Part shown: positions 11,101 through 22,960 of the stretch, piece by piece | Numbering within the stretch: position 1 is the first letter of the stretch | How the letters are laid out: each line of letters starts with the position of its first letter | Assembly: GCA_965153455.1 (NCBI GenBank) | Contig: OZ234499.1 | Span: 3,331,577 to 3,395,576, forward strand | Length of the DNA stretch: 64,000 nt | Direction of reading: 5' to 3' | Source of the DNA: Sphagnum compactum | Taxonomy: Eukaryota; Bryophyta; Sphagnopsida; Sphagnales | Made by a program: the position numbers and the translations under genes | Notes under the pieces: generated by a model | Seen by the model: the letters and a program-made list of their open reading frames with translations, nothing else | The model's database searches: none | Told to the model about the DNA's origin: nothing

Positions 11101-13500
11101 TAGAGCAATATGGGTAGCCTATCAATGTGTATTTATCCAAAGGAGTTCAAGGCAACTCTTGTTGATCACAATATGTAAGTCAAGAAGGCTCGTTGGAGGA
11201 GTTAAGTTGCTCTAATGGTAACATTCAATGTTGATTATCATATCTTTGTCTCGAATGATTTGGCCTTAAGAAGAAATGGATTTAGCCTAGGAGTACACTA
11301 ATGCTTTGAAGAAATTTTTAATTGCAATATCATCTAGAGACAAAAAGGCAATCTTGTATGACAAGACCAAATCATTAATATAAACTATCGTAGAGTCATC
11401 GGGAGTAAACTAGCATATTTATGCTTAAGATTATGCCCATGAGTACTCATTGAGGTGTGACTTTGTAAGTTGGTTGGTTGGTACTTAGATATTAGCAGTG
11501 ATATTTGTTAATAATTCCCACCTCAGGATAATCACATAATTTGTGCCTCCTAATGGATTTTTCATAAGAGGTTAGGGGCTGATCACAAGTTTGACAAATA
11601 TTTTACGGACCCAATGGCTAGTTGAAGAGCTCTCTCTCTCTTTCTCTTTACATATTTATTTGTTTTTCATTCTTTTAAATTCAATTTTTTGGCATCAAGT
11701 TTCAAAGAGAAGAGAGCTAGGGTATGCCCAAGCCCAATGGGGGCTTTTGGCTTGATGCTTGTTGCCTTTTTAGGTTGAGAAGCAATAGAAATTTATGTGA
11801 GCTGGGTTTTGTGCTTTTTACTCCAATTGCTTCATGAATTTGGAGCCTAAAAAATGTCAAACAAGTAAGTACTTGCCAATGGAGAAGTGGCGATCTTAGT
11901 GATAATAATAGATAAAGTCCGCAGGCAAATGTACCGAACTTGCACTAGCCCTAACTTTCATTGCTTCTACCTGAAGGAGGGAAAGAAAAAGAGGTAAACC
12001 CATTTCGAAGTTTTGTGTACCAAAAACAAAATTAGATGTGTATTGAAGAAAAGTCTTGCATGTTGAATCATGACACCAATGAATGGCAAGAAGACCACGC
12101 AAACTCCATCTCCTCATTCACACCTTTTGAGCTCTCAACTTTCATTTGGTTTTTTCACACTGGATTTGTTGGCTTTGCATAGTTCATTTGGTCCCACATT
12201 TTAATGAATATTCACCATTTGTTAGTATGAATTACAAGGTCATTTTGGGGTTAAAATTGGATTTTTTCCGTGTTTTATGGGTTTTTTTTTTGCCTGGTTT
12301 TCTTTGGAATCTTTTGTGAAATTATCTATATCAAAAAATTAGCCCTAATGCTGGCTACATTTTCCCACATTTGTTCATCCCTTGAAAAGGTGCGTACATA
12401 ATTTAGCATTGATTTTGTTCAACAAGTTTTACTTGTTAAATATTTGGGCAAGGTAGATGGTCAGTAAATTTTCATCAACCCTATGAATTGAAGGGTGATC
12501 CTCAAGCTCTTCATGTAAAGAACCTAACCTTCATACCATGTTCTTGCACCTACCCATCTTCCAACTCCTTGTAAGTAGCTACTCCAACCCATGATAATTC
12601 ATAACATTTTCTCTTACTATCTAAGAAGGCTAGGTATACTTAGCAATAAATCATGTACATATAATAAATTTACCTACCCAGCCGCGAATAGTCAATCCCA
12701 GATCCGACAATGGGTAGGGGCTAAGAAGGTTGGGTTTTTGTGAAATAATCCTCCGGAGAAGTCTGGATCTCACCCTTAAGATCAATAGGGAGGAGGGAGG
12801 GGGACTCAAGGTGGGTGTGTAAGTGTGTAGTTCAAACCAGGCTTGGCAAGCTGCCAAGGTACTTACAAATGGTAGTGCAGGTATGTCTCAGGTGAAATAA
12901 GATTCGCCAATTTGATGAAAGCTTTGCACCCTAAAAAAGTAAATCGCTCAACATAGCTTAGGTCCCATGATCATTGGATTGGTGCAGTTTTGTTTGTGAA
13001 GAAACTCATGAATTTCATTTTGCTTTTGCTTTCGAACGGCACTTATATACAAAATTCAGCTTTGGAATTCTATGGTGGTAGTAACTACTTCCTTACATAC
13101 ATACAACCCGATAGATCTCAAAGTCTGTCAAAACCAACTAAGGAAACCATAAAAAGTTTTAAGTTGCTTGCTCATGAGTGAGTTATGTCTCTTTGGGGCT
13201 TTGACTCTAGCTCTACCAGTACACAATTAATAATGTTGGGATGAAAAAAAATTTGTGGTGCTTTCTGAGCAAAACAGATATCACAAAAGTACAAAAATGA
13301 AGGAACAGTGCTTGTTTTGCTTTGCATTTGCTTTGGTGGGACTTGCTGTACATATTTACAGCGCAGGAACACTAGTGCTTTGCTTTGGTTTTGCTTTGGT
13401 GGGACTTGCTGTATATTACAGCAATTTGCTTGTTTGCTTGCTGCTACAGATCAAAGCAAAGCAGACATGGGGCCACCACCCACCACAACACAACACTTTT
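8101..13500. repeat. AT-rich intergenic DNA with simple repeats and a telomere-like motif
   Basis: I see no gene. Features visible are a CAT repeat (8811-8835), an ATT repeat (9154-9175) and a telomere-like cluster of GGGTTTAGG/TTTAGGG words at 9273-9305 close to a GGTAGTAGGTA motif. Positions 9028-9115 resemble 28183-28270, which suggests a dispersed element (see findings). The rest is unassigned AT-rich sequence. Confidence 0.55.
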
Positions 13501-13529
13501 GCTTTGAACTAGTTGTTTGCTGGAAAGGA

Positions 13530-14640
13530 ATATATGTGTGTGTTTGTGTGTGTGTGTGTGTGTTTTCCAGGTTTTCATTAGTGTTGGGTGGGATATCACT
13601 GAATGCATGCAGGTGAGAACTGCTCAGGTTTACAGGCCGGTTCCTTTGTCAAAGCCCCTAATGGTTATCACTACTTGTAAAAACCATCAACTGAAAGAAA
13701 GAAGAAGAAGAAGAATCACCCATCATTTGTTTACTCTCTCACACACATGCTAACGTATGTGCCTGTCAAGTATCAGAATCCAGATGACATCCCCGCCCAG
13801 GTTTCCAGACTGGTTCTTTGTCAGAACTATCAACGGTTATCACCTCCTCCTCCTCCTCCTCTTGTGAGAACTGCCATCTGAAAGAAAGAAAGAAAGAAAG
13901 AAACCACCATCAGTTTTTCCTCCTCCACACACAAAATTATATGTCCCTTCATCATCTTCTTGTTCTTCTTCATTTGTCAGGTTCTGTGAAACTTGACAAT
14001 TCCCAAAAAAACTCAAAAATTTTCAAAACACCCAATTTCAACAAAATCATCCTCGAGTAGTAGGTACTGTAGACAGCTTTTTGTGAGTTTCAAAATCTTC
14101 TCTACTCTCTCAAACTTCCTTACTGCAAAATTCAAGCAAAAGTCAGGGGGCGGGGTGTTAAATAACTGGGGAGAGAGACTGGCACAGATTTTGTGTTTGT
14201 GATTTGGTCTGCAAAGCAGAGAATTTTCTCAGACTAGATTTGGGTCAGGATTTGTAACATCAATTGAATCAGATTTTCATCACAAATCATTCATAGTAAT
14301 ATCAATTGAAATCAGAATTTCATCAGAAATCATTCATCCCACTAGCCTAGTAGTATACCATTTGATCCAAGCCAGAGTGAACCAGCACTACCCATAAATG
14401 CACCCATGCAGGATGGATGGATGGATGGAAAGATAGATGGATGGATGGATAGATGGATGAATGGAGTGTAGACAGGAAACAATTTTTCATTGTTTTCTTT
14501 GCCTCAGCACTAACCAGAGTGGTTAACTATGTTTCAAACCATCCCACATGCATCCACTTACTTACTTACCAACCTTGTGGTCACCAAGTCACTTGCCTGC
14601 CCACCTACTTACCTACCTACCTACCTACAGAAAATAGTAA
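13530..14640. repeat. Cluster of microsatellites (GT, AAG, TCC, AAAG, GATG, TACC)
   Basis: Within about 1.1 kb there are at least six simple-repeat tracts: GT (13533-13564), AGA (about 13691-13712), TCC (about 13844-13860), AAAG (about 13880-13902), GATG/GATA (14411-14464) and TACC (14601-14629). The small open frames across them are by-products of the repeats. No gene is seen nearby. Confidence 0.8.
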
Positions 14641-15491
14641 CCACTTTCATTGCCTACCTACTTTCCTTTTATAGTTAGGCCCACTTACATAGGCAGTGTG
14701 AAGTGAAAGTTAAAAAGGCTTTACACGATAGGTTACAAAGGTGGAACCTCTCAGTTCTAGTTCATCCACAACTGAGACCTTCTTGAACAAGGATGAAGTA
14801 ATCTACTTTTCATCCATGAAGAGCCCTTTCTGTCTATGAAGAGGGTTCAGTTATGAGAAAGAGTGCTTGATTTATAGGTCAGCTCAATTTGCCTTCCCCC
14901 TTGATTATGTTGTATAACCGGGCTCAAGGCCCCTCTACCTAGTAACAACCCACAAGCCCTGATCACTATACTAAACCTCTACATGCACCTACTTACTTGG
15001 TGGACCTATTTTCCTACCCACCACACTACTATGATAACCTATTTTAGAGATTAGGTTAGCAAGCAGAAACTTGTTGTGAACTCTGTTGCAGTTCATCTAG
15101 GATTCATCCACAACCTGCAGTCATAAATGGGCTCCCGATGGATGGTATGCAGATGAGAAATCATCATCCAAGTTTTTAACCCTGTTTGTATACAGACAAA
15201 GGGTTCTAGTATTAGGGTACTATTATCCAGAGGACGTTTTCTTAGTTTTATCATTATTACAAAATGTGGGTGCAGTTCACTAATCTCCATTCACTATACT
15301 AGTGAATTAACTGTTTTTTCATTGATCCCTGTTCACTAAAACCGATGAATTCACTCAAAATCTAGTGAAATCGCTTGGCGTACAAGGACACCTTTTGTTG
15401 TAGTGTATTCTTGAGTGAAGTAAGAATTCAATGTATAATAGCTATTTTGCAAACAAGGTGTTTGCACATTGAGGTATTTGTGCACTTTGTT

Positions 15492-15807
15492 TGGCCTTGC
15501 CTATACCAAGGATATTGTGTTTAAACTTTAGATTCATTTATAGAATATAGTAGCTTAAGAGATTTTGGCCCCTTGGTAATAAATAATAGGTCTATTTTTA
15601 TATGAGGATTGTCAAAAGATGATATTTTGGCTTGTGTTGAGACTTGAGATTAGCTATAGAGTTATAATATCTTGAAGAATTTTGGGTTTCTTTTAGAGGA
15701 GATTTTTGAAGATTATAGTTTCGCATGGTGAAATATTTGAGTTTCCATAATTGTTCTTTTGCCTTGAGATTACATTTTAATGTAAATGGCAATGCCACAG
15801 TGTGACA
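15492..15807 (+). repeat. Dispersed ~310-bp repeat, copy 1
   Basis: This stretch matches 42594-42893 in the same orientation over its full length at clearly high identity. Shared words include GAGATTAG(C/T)TATAGAGTTAT, AATATTTGAGTTTCCATAA and TTTTAATGTAAATGGCAA, and both copies end in CAGTGTGACA. It encodes nothing. The two copies have similar ends, which suggests a mobile-element fragment or a solo LTR, but no terminal motif or target-site duplication identifies its class. Confidence 0.85.
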
Positions 15808-15820
15808 GACCCCTTGTTGT

Positions 15821-16087
15821 CTTAGGCCCACTTTAGATGAGGGTCCAAGGTCCAATTTCCTAGGAACCAATTTGGACTGATTTGAAGCAAATTGAATCCT
15901 TGAGTTGGACTGTACCTTGGTCCCTAGCCTGATTGATTCTTGGTTCTCCAAATCAGGAGCTCTCCTTTTAGCACTATTTTTTTTTTGGGTCCAAACCAAT
16001 TGATTTTCCCTCCAAAACAGGGGCCATGTAGGTTTAGCCTCAATTTGCCACTTTTTGGTCTTGGACCCTCGTCTAAAGGCCTTGGGA
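15821..16087. mobile_element. Putative ~270-bp non-autonomous element with ~32-bp terminal inverted repeats
   Basis: The left end (15821-15855, AGGCCCACTTTAGATGAGGG...) and right end (16055-16086, read on the minus strand as AGGCCTTTAGACGAGGGTCC) form an imperfect inverted repeat. The element starts about 13 bp after the dispersed repeat copy 1. Size and structure suit a MITE. No autonomous relative or clear target-site duplication is visible, so the class is open. Confidence 0.6.
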
Positions 16088-17916
16088 CCAATTTAAAGCT
16101 TTCAATCAATAAGTTTGCTTGAACAAGTTAACTAACTACCAGTGATCTTTTGTTAACCCAGGTATCCAAGGCTACCTACCTGCATGAACCACTACTTCTC
16201 ATCTCTCAAGTGTGTGAGAGGACCTCCCTCCAGACATTTCCTCCTGAGATCAGCTTCCATGGATTCAATTGACTACCACTCTTCTTCTTTTTCTACAAAT
16301 GGGTCGAGTCCAGCAATGTTGAACGGGTACCCAAGTTGGACCGACCGGGTATCCAAGAACCAACTACTAGAGTATTGAAGTGTGAGTTGTGAAGAGAAGG
16401 AGAGACCCATGGATTCCCACTCATTCCGTACTCTCCCACCCGGACCAATTAAAAATTCAGTTGTCAAGGTCCTGATGGTGAATGGATGAAAACATGTGGT
16501 TTGAAATAATATGAACCCAAACGAGGAGTCCCCCTCCCATTTCAAAAATATGCAAAAGTGAAAGAAAGGGCCCATTTTGACATTAGTTTGTGACACCTTG
16601 AATGGGATGAATTTATAGTGATTTTCAATGTTAGAAAAAAAAAAATTTAATAATTTATCAAGGTTTGATGAGACTTCCAAAGTTAAGCTCACTTCATCCA
16701 CAATAGAATTGGGATGGGTGACTTTATAGGAGGCTTAATATACTTGGGCCAACAACATAAGTGCCCACTAGTCTATATATTATTAATGTAGGTGTTTGTT
16801 TCTTAAGGTAGGCAATGAAAGTGGTAAGTGTGACCATGTCATAACCCTCCCAAGCCATGTGGCCCCTCAAAGACTTTAGGTAGTGCTGGAAAGCCTTTCA
16901 CGAGGTGACGTGCAAGTTTGGTCGTTTCACAATTTTTGGATCAACACAGCAAAATTATTGAGAATTTTGACTCACTTTCATCTCTAGAAACCTTTTTTTT
17001 AACAAATTTAATGTTTTTTTCACCATGGGTTCCATAAGAACTCTGAGGTTAAGACCACTTGGAAATGGATAGTATTGGGATGGGTGACCTTATATGACCA
17101 ATGGTACATTGGGCCACTAGAAACCAACACTCGTTTTGTACGCCTAAGAGCATCTCCAGCGGTTCTCAGTATGTGCTCATGTACAGTAAAATTGATCGGA
17201 TGAAGAAAACTCAAAACATGCTGGTTTGGCTCAACAAAATGGTTTTGGCTCAGCATAATTGCAGACTTTGCAGTAGCCGCCGGTGCAAGGGCGAGCAACA
17301 GTGTGCACCTGCATAAACGAGTGTAATAAATAAACATGATCTGACTGCTGTTCAAATGTTTCTGATTGGCCTAGCATACTGATTGGTCCAAGTGGTTTGC
17401 TATTAGGAGTCCCCCCAACCTACCTATTTGCTCCCAGTTTCAGAGTTTTCTGGGTGGGATTGAAAAGAAGTAAAATAACTAAAACTTGGATGTGAAAAAT
17501 ATTTTTGGAGGGTTATATACTTAGCACCACTTGATATGGTCTAACCAACCTGATCTCACTAGACAACATAATATCTGACTCATACCCATGTGCCTAATAG
17601 TAGATTATTATTATTAGAAGTTTCATGGAGACTAAGTAATGTGGGGGGGTACTTGCTAAATTGAACTCATAAGCATAATGATCACTTTGACAAGGGGCCA
17701 TAATATTATGAGTTCTAGCTTAGCAAGATTTGATGCTTAAAAAAAGTCAGTGATAAGTTACATAGTTCTTCAAGTGACAATCAAAGTTTATCTATGATGA
17801 CTGGAAATCTTATCAGGAGAACTCAATCCAATCTCTCCATTAATCCAAGGCCCACCAATTGTGTGTGAATGGGTGAACAAGTAAGTGTATATAAGGTATA
17901 TGAGGTAATGACCAAC
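16088..17916. other. Intergenic sequence with a MITE-like end motif
   Basis: No gene is recognised. At about 17149-17162 the motif GAGCATCTCCAGCGG appears. Similar words form the ends of common plant MITEs, but I cannot find the matching inverted end, so a truncated copy is the most I can suggest. A 142-codon open frame at 16273-16701 (minus) has no recognisable feature. Confidence 0.4.
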
Positions 17917-18374
17917 CAAGTGTTGGCCCGGTTATTGATAATATTGATAACCTAATTGACACTCAAATCTGTTTTTAAATAACTTACCCCGCAAATAACC
18001 CACTGGATATTGTCACTATTTTGAGTAATAACCATTGATTATGCATAAGGGTAGGTTATCGGATAATTGGTTGACAATCACTGGCGCCAATTTTTAACTA
18101 GTTACAGGGTTTATTATTAGTACTATTATTTTTATTTATTTTTTAATTTGTTTTCTAACATCAAAATGTTTAATGTTTTTAGGATATTTTACCTACTCGG
18201 ATGATAACCGGGTCATCCGAGTGGGTTATTAGATTTTGAAATTTCCATACCAAGTAGTTAGGTCATTATCCGGTTATCAAATAATCCAATAATTGGCTGG
18301 AAGGTTATTATTAATAGCTGGCTTGATAACCGGGGTCAACAATCAGGTCACAACCCAATAACCGACCAACACTG
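17917..18374. mobile_element. hAT-like MITE (~458 bp)
   Basis: The ends are inverted repeats: CAAGTGTTGGCCCGGTTATTG on the left and, read on the minus strand, CAGTGTTGGTCGGTTATTGGG on the right. CAGTGTTGG-type ends are typical of hAT elements. Inside is a strong hairpin (about 18197-18222, CTCGGATGA ... TCATCCGAG). The element has no coding capacity. No convincing 8-bp target duplication remains. A related, more decayed copy lies at about 22650-22960. Confidence 0.65.
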
Positions 18375-18989
18375 GTTTCGAAAACCTCAAAGACCAACCA
18401 CCCATTTTCATGAAAGAACCGCTTTTGCTAGGTGGTTCTCTGACTTTTTGGTTTCCGAGGGCTGAGTGGGTATTAGGAACAGCACCAAGCTCTCCTCCCG
18501 GGTATCATGCCAGGTTTTACAATTCATGATGATGGTTTTCAAAAAATCAAAAAGTCAAATAAACTGCGTGTATGTGTGTGTGTTACAAGCATGTTACCAA
18601 AGAAGCTTGGTTTTTTCTTCCTTGCACATAACTACTTATGACTCATTTTCATGACCTTTGTGGCATTGGGTGCACCCCACCCCCCTCCCTCCCACCCACA
18701 AAAATGGAAATTATTGTATTGTCAACCAAGCTATGTGGTCTTGAGACTTTGAAAAATAACAATCATGTCGTATGCAATGAGCCAATAGTGTGTCACAAAA
18801 ATCCAATAAAACATCGATGGTTGGAATCATCACAAGGGACACAAAAAAGGAAGGGCAAAGAAAGGCCAAAAGTTGTACAACCTGCATGAACCAAAAGAAG
18901 GGAGAAAGCTAGTCCTTATCGTGGTAGGAAGTTATCTCACTCACAACCTCTCTAATGTCGTCAACATGCAAAATTGTGAAATCTAATAA

Positions 18990-21010
18990 TAATGAGAGGT
19001 TTAAAACAAGCATCACATGTCAACACAAGCTTCCTCTCTATGGAAAAGGTTAAAGCACACTGAAAACAACACTAATAAACTACCTGAAAAATTGAATGCA
19101 AAAAGACAAGGACAAATGACTTCTCAATCGTTTATCATGGAAAAGTCGAGCACACTACCTAATGAAATGATCCATATCACACTCGGGTGCACCATGCACC
19201 TCCATGGCCATCGAAATAAAATGGTGCCCTTCATGAAGCCCTTTATAATTATAGATGTTAACAATGGCGCTAAGTTTTGCCACTACACTTGCTAGTCAAC
19301 TAATGACACTCGAAGCCACCATCTCTCGCGTTGGGTCAATAACCACCACATCAACAACGAAAACCTAATCCTTTCGACTCATATAAAGATCGGCTTGTAA
19401 TAAAACTAATGACAAAAGGGTGAACCACCATTCTCTCCATACAACGTGCCCACTCTTTCAAATGAAAGCATACATGACGTCTCGAATGGCATCATGTGTG
19501 GCTATTCACTGACCTCCAAACGGGCAACGAACTAAGTGTGTGCCAAATGCACCCAACTTGTGTCCACATTCACACGTGAGAAGACTAGACGTCAAGGGCT
19601 GAATCAAACCAAAACAAAAATGCAACATTGAAGTGAAAGTAAAATGTGCAATGTGAAACGAACAGATAGATGGCCTAACAACCAACCATAGCCCTACCCC
19701 CTTGCCCGAACAAGAACAAATGCGAACTCTAGATGTTGAAGAAATGGAATCATCCTCCAAGATAGACCTAAAGGATGTGTCGTGATGGATGTCCATCAAA
19801 GATAACTATAGACCTGGGGCACTAGTAACTACCAAATTTTCAAATGAAAGGTGCATCTCCCTAACTGCAAGAGGAAAGTCATCTCGCGCTACACATAAGC
19901 ATGATTGAAGCAAGTGTGGGCCTCCTTCAACTTGAAAAACATACTCCTCCAAAACAAGTCTATTGCAAATATGAAACCTAGAGCACAGATACGAAGCCAC
20001 CAAAACCCAACTCCTTAGAAAACCAAATGGGGCACAATCTTCCATAAAGAAAAGGCTTATACCACCAAAGGATATCGGTAGTTAAACATGATGCCTTACT
20101 AAGGGGCCCTAAAAATATTCCCGCGATTCTAAACCCACAATGTCCTTACAAACCTTCATAATTCTCCTATCAAAACTCGCCAAAAGAAACAGGAAGGAAA
20201 AATAACGAGGTATTGTTTGTGTGAAATAAGAAGGTCAATGAGCTACACATGAAGATAAAATGCCCAAAGCAACCCAGGCATCTCCCAAAATACAAAGATC
20301 ATCCATGTGCGCCACGTTCTGAGATAAAACCTCATCCAAAAATGCATGGCAAAGTCCTAAAAACCCACTAAAACACCCAAAATGCGTAAGCCATCTATGA
20401 CCAAAGTGCAGCCCTAAGGAATTTATATGCCTGGAAGATCCCTAATGGACTCCAAAGCTTGCATTTTGATACCTTGACCTTAAACCCAACTAGGGCTAAT
20501 TGGGTCGAAAGGTGGTCAAAGGCATGGGTAATCTCATTCATAAGCCCCACGATGTGGGAATCGTTCGCTAGGGATGAAAAGACACAACTAAGGGCTTGTG
20601 CAATGGACTCTAGAAAGGCTTGATAATGAACCAAAACAAGTAAAGGACCTCCTAAGGGGTCACCTTGCTTCGTGTTTGAAGATGATTCAATAATGGTGAC
20701 CCCCTCCACATGTCATCCATGCTGATAATAAAGAGAAGAATGAGCACCATAAAACAACCTGACAAAAAGGACAATGCTCACCAAAAGTCCCCCAACATCA
20801 CACAAATATTTTAAAATAACAACTCGAGAAACGTTATTAAAAGTGTTTTCGACGTCAACTTGCATCATAACCCAATCAGGGTGTAAGTCAAAAAAAGGTT
20901 CGAATGCCAAAAAAAATGGCCTCACAACCTCCAAGGGTCAAAACTCCAAACTAATGGGAGGGATAGGATGAACCAACTACTTAGGCCGTTTGTCAAAGAA
21001 CAACAATAAG
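18990..21010 (-). pseudogene. Decayed non-LTR-type reverse transcriptase
   Basis: Broken remains of a plant reverse transcriptase, read on the minus strand from about 21010 to 18990 across several frameshifts and stops. In order: an N-terminal piece ending HPDWVM, motif A-like QVDVENTFNNVSR (about 20870), motif B-like KQGDPLGGPL (about 20650), and a motif C region where the catalytic box reads LANDSH instead of the usual ADD. Then come the thumb-like VKVSKCKLWSP, LGILSSCVA and LLASFD segments, a Cys/His finger CECGHKLGAFGTHLVRCPFG (about 19550), and a C-terminal part with THDAIRD, VVDVVVIDPT and GLHEGHHFISMAMEVHG (about 19495-19180). The last part looks like the nuclease-like C-terminus of such elements. 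The copy is dead: it has many stops and lost the second motif C aspartate context. The ends of the element (tail, target duplication) were not identified. Confidence 0.85.
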
Positions 21011-22640
21011 TGAAACCAAAATCCATTATGAATGTTTTGTGTGTCAATGATTCCCATTTCTTTTTTGCATAATTTTTCAAGGATTCAAATCAACTTCAAA
21101 CTTTGTAGAGAGAGAGCTACATGATGACTCTTACTTATGTTCCTCTTATGATTGTTGTTGTCAATGTCAATGGCAATGGCACAGCCTAGCCAAGCATCTA
21201 TTTTGTGGTCATTCTAGAGTTCATCAAATATAATGAAATGTTCATTGTCATTCTAAAGTTCATCAAATATAATGAAATCTTATTGTCATTATAGAGGTCG
21301 TCAAATACAATGAAATCCTCATCGTCAATGATTTTGACTAATAATCCCATTAATTGCACTTGATGGTCAATTTGCATGCAAAGCTCATGTAGACAAGAGA
21401 GAGAGTGATTTTAAAATGAGAGTGGCAAATGGGGGACTTGGGAAGGCCAGTCATTTCTTTGATTTCCAAGGAGAAAAGGGATTTAGGGAAATTCAATTTT
21501 CATTTACAATTAAATTGTACATTTTTATTAATATGCAATTACAAAAACTATTAAAAATCAAAATATCTCCCACACCTTTTGTCTCAAAATTAAGAAATTG
21601 TCTCCATAAAATCCTACTCGTTGAAAGGACTTGATCCAACAAGTAGCATATTATGTGAGCTTTTCAAGCTTCTGTGGTCGAGGTTTTGAAGAAGCTTGCT
21701 GACATGGCATTCATTCACTGGCTTTGAATAGGGCAGCTCACCACATAACCTAGTTGTTCTTATTGACCTTGTAAAATAGGTAGGTCATTATCTGCAAATA
21801 ACTAAAGAAGTAAGTAGCAACCTATACCTACTTATGTAGAGTGTTCCTCACCTTTTACTGACTACATGTTGTTGCCAAGCTCAAGGTAACTAGATATATT
21901 TGCAAATATCTTGGAACATTTTGTTATCCATAAAGTCACCCGAGTAGAGGGCAAGAATGGCCAGTTTCAGCATAACTATGGCATCAAACACATAACTGGG
22001 AATGAAAATTTTACAAACCGAAAATGATTGGGACCCAAACTAATTTTTCCACCAATTTTGGTGGTAAACTAAGTTTCATCCTGTCTTTCTTTTTTCTTTA
22101 ACACCTCCACTGCTGCTACATATATTTTCACTGCTCCTACCTGTACAACTTTCGAACCTTGTGCTAATTCTGAGTTTCAAGACTTCATACACAAATTTAA
22201 TAAATTTTCATTACTTTGTGGATACCACTGAAATAGGAGATAGTGGGTGAAAGCAGGCCCAAACACATGGTGACTTTAGGGATAACTCTATTATATTAAC
22301 ACATTGATTATTTTCAAAGAATAAGGACTTGATTTTAATAACCCATCTTTTGTAGGCCAATTTTTTTTCATTTTGGTGAGCATTTTCTAAAATTAATCAT
22401 ACTAGGGTTGAACAACCATGCCCTAAATGCTACTTTCCCTTATGCATTCCCACATGTTCCAAAAGTTGGTTCTCAATGGTATCCCCTAATGCTCATTACA
22501 TGTTCCCAATGGTATTCCCAAAGGTTCGTATGTGGGGACAAGTAATGAATCTTTGTTGTTGATGTTGTTGGTGTTCCAAAACTTGGTATAGGGTAGGGTT
22601 TAGGGTAGGGTTAAAGTTCCCACCATTGGGTAGGTTTTTA
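21011..22640. repeat. Intergenic sequence with a short tandem triplication and telomere-like motif
   Basis: Positions about 21206-21335 hold three imperfect copies of a ~45-bp unit containing GTTCATCAAATATAATGAAAT. At 22590-22613 there is a GGGTAGGGTTTAGGGTAGGG telomere-like cluster. No gene is recognised. Confidence 0.65.
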
Positions 22641-22649
22641 TTTTTAAAA

Positions 22650-22960
22650 AGTGAAATCACACAAGTTATCAATATCAAAAAAATTGGGTGCCATGTGAAT
22701 TATCAAAATAATTGAATAATAATCATCAATTATGCATATGGTTGGGTTATCAAATAAGCAATTGAGAACCATTTATGAACATGTTGGGTTATACATTAGT
22801 TATAGGGATTTCTAAAAAAACTTAAGATTATTATTTCTTGTCTTCTTTTAATTGGTGTTTAAAAACTAATAACTTACCCGGATGATGATCAAATCGTCCA
22901 AGTAGGTTATTAGATTTTGAAAATTTAATACCAAGTCATTATCAATTTAACCAATTCTTA
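22650..22960 (+). repeat. Degenerate second copy of the hAT-like MITE
   Basis: This segment follows the inner part of the element at 17917-18374 in the same order and orientation. It includes the words AATTATGCATA, GGTTATCAAATAA and AGTAGGTTATTAGATTTTGAAA and the decayed hairpin (CCCGGATGAT...). The inverted ends are not preserved, so this is a truncated or older copy. Confidence 0.6.

Noticed and set aside
20890-20906. GGTTCGAATGCC, resembling a tRNA T-arm
   Set aside because: It lies inside the reverse-transcriptase pseudogene and no acceptor or D-arm can be folded around it.
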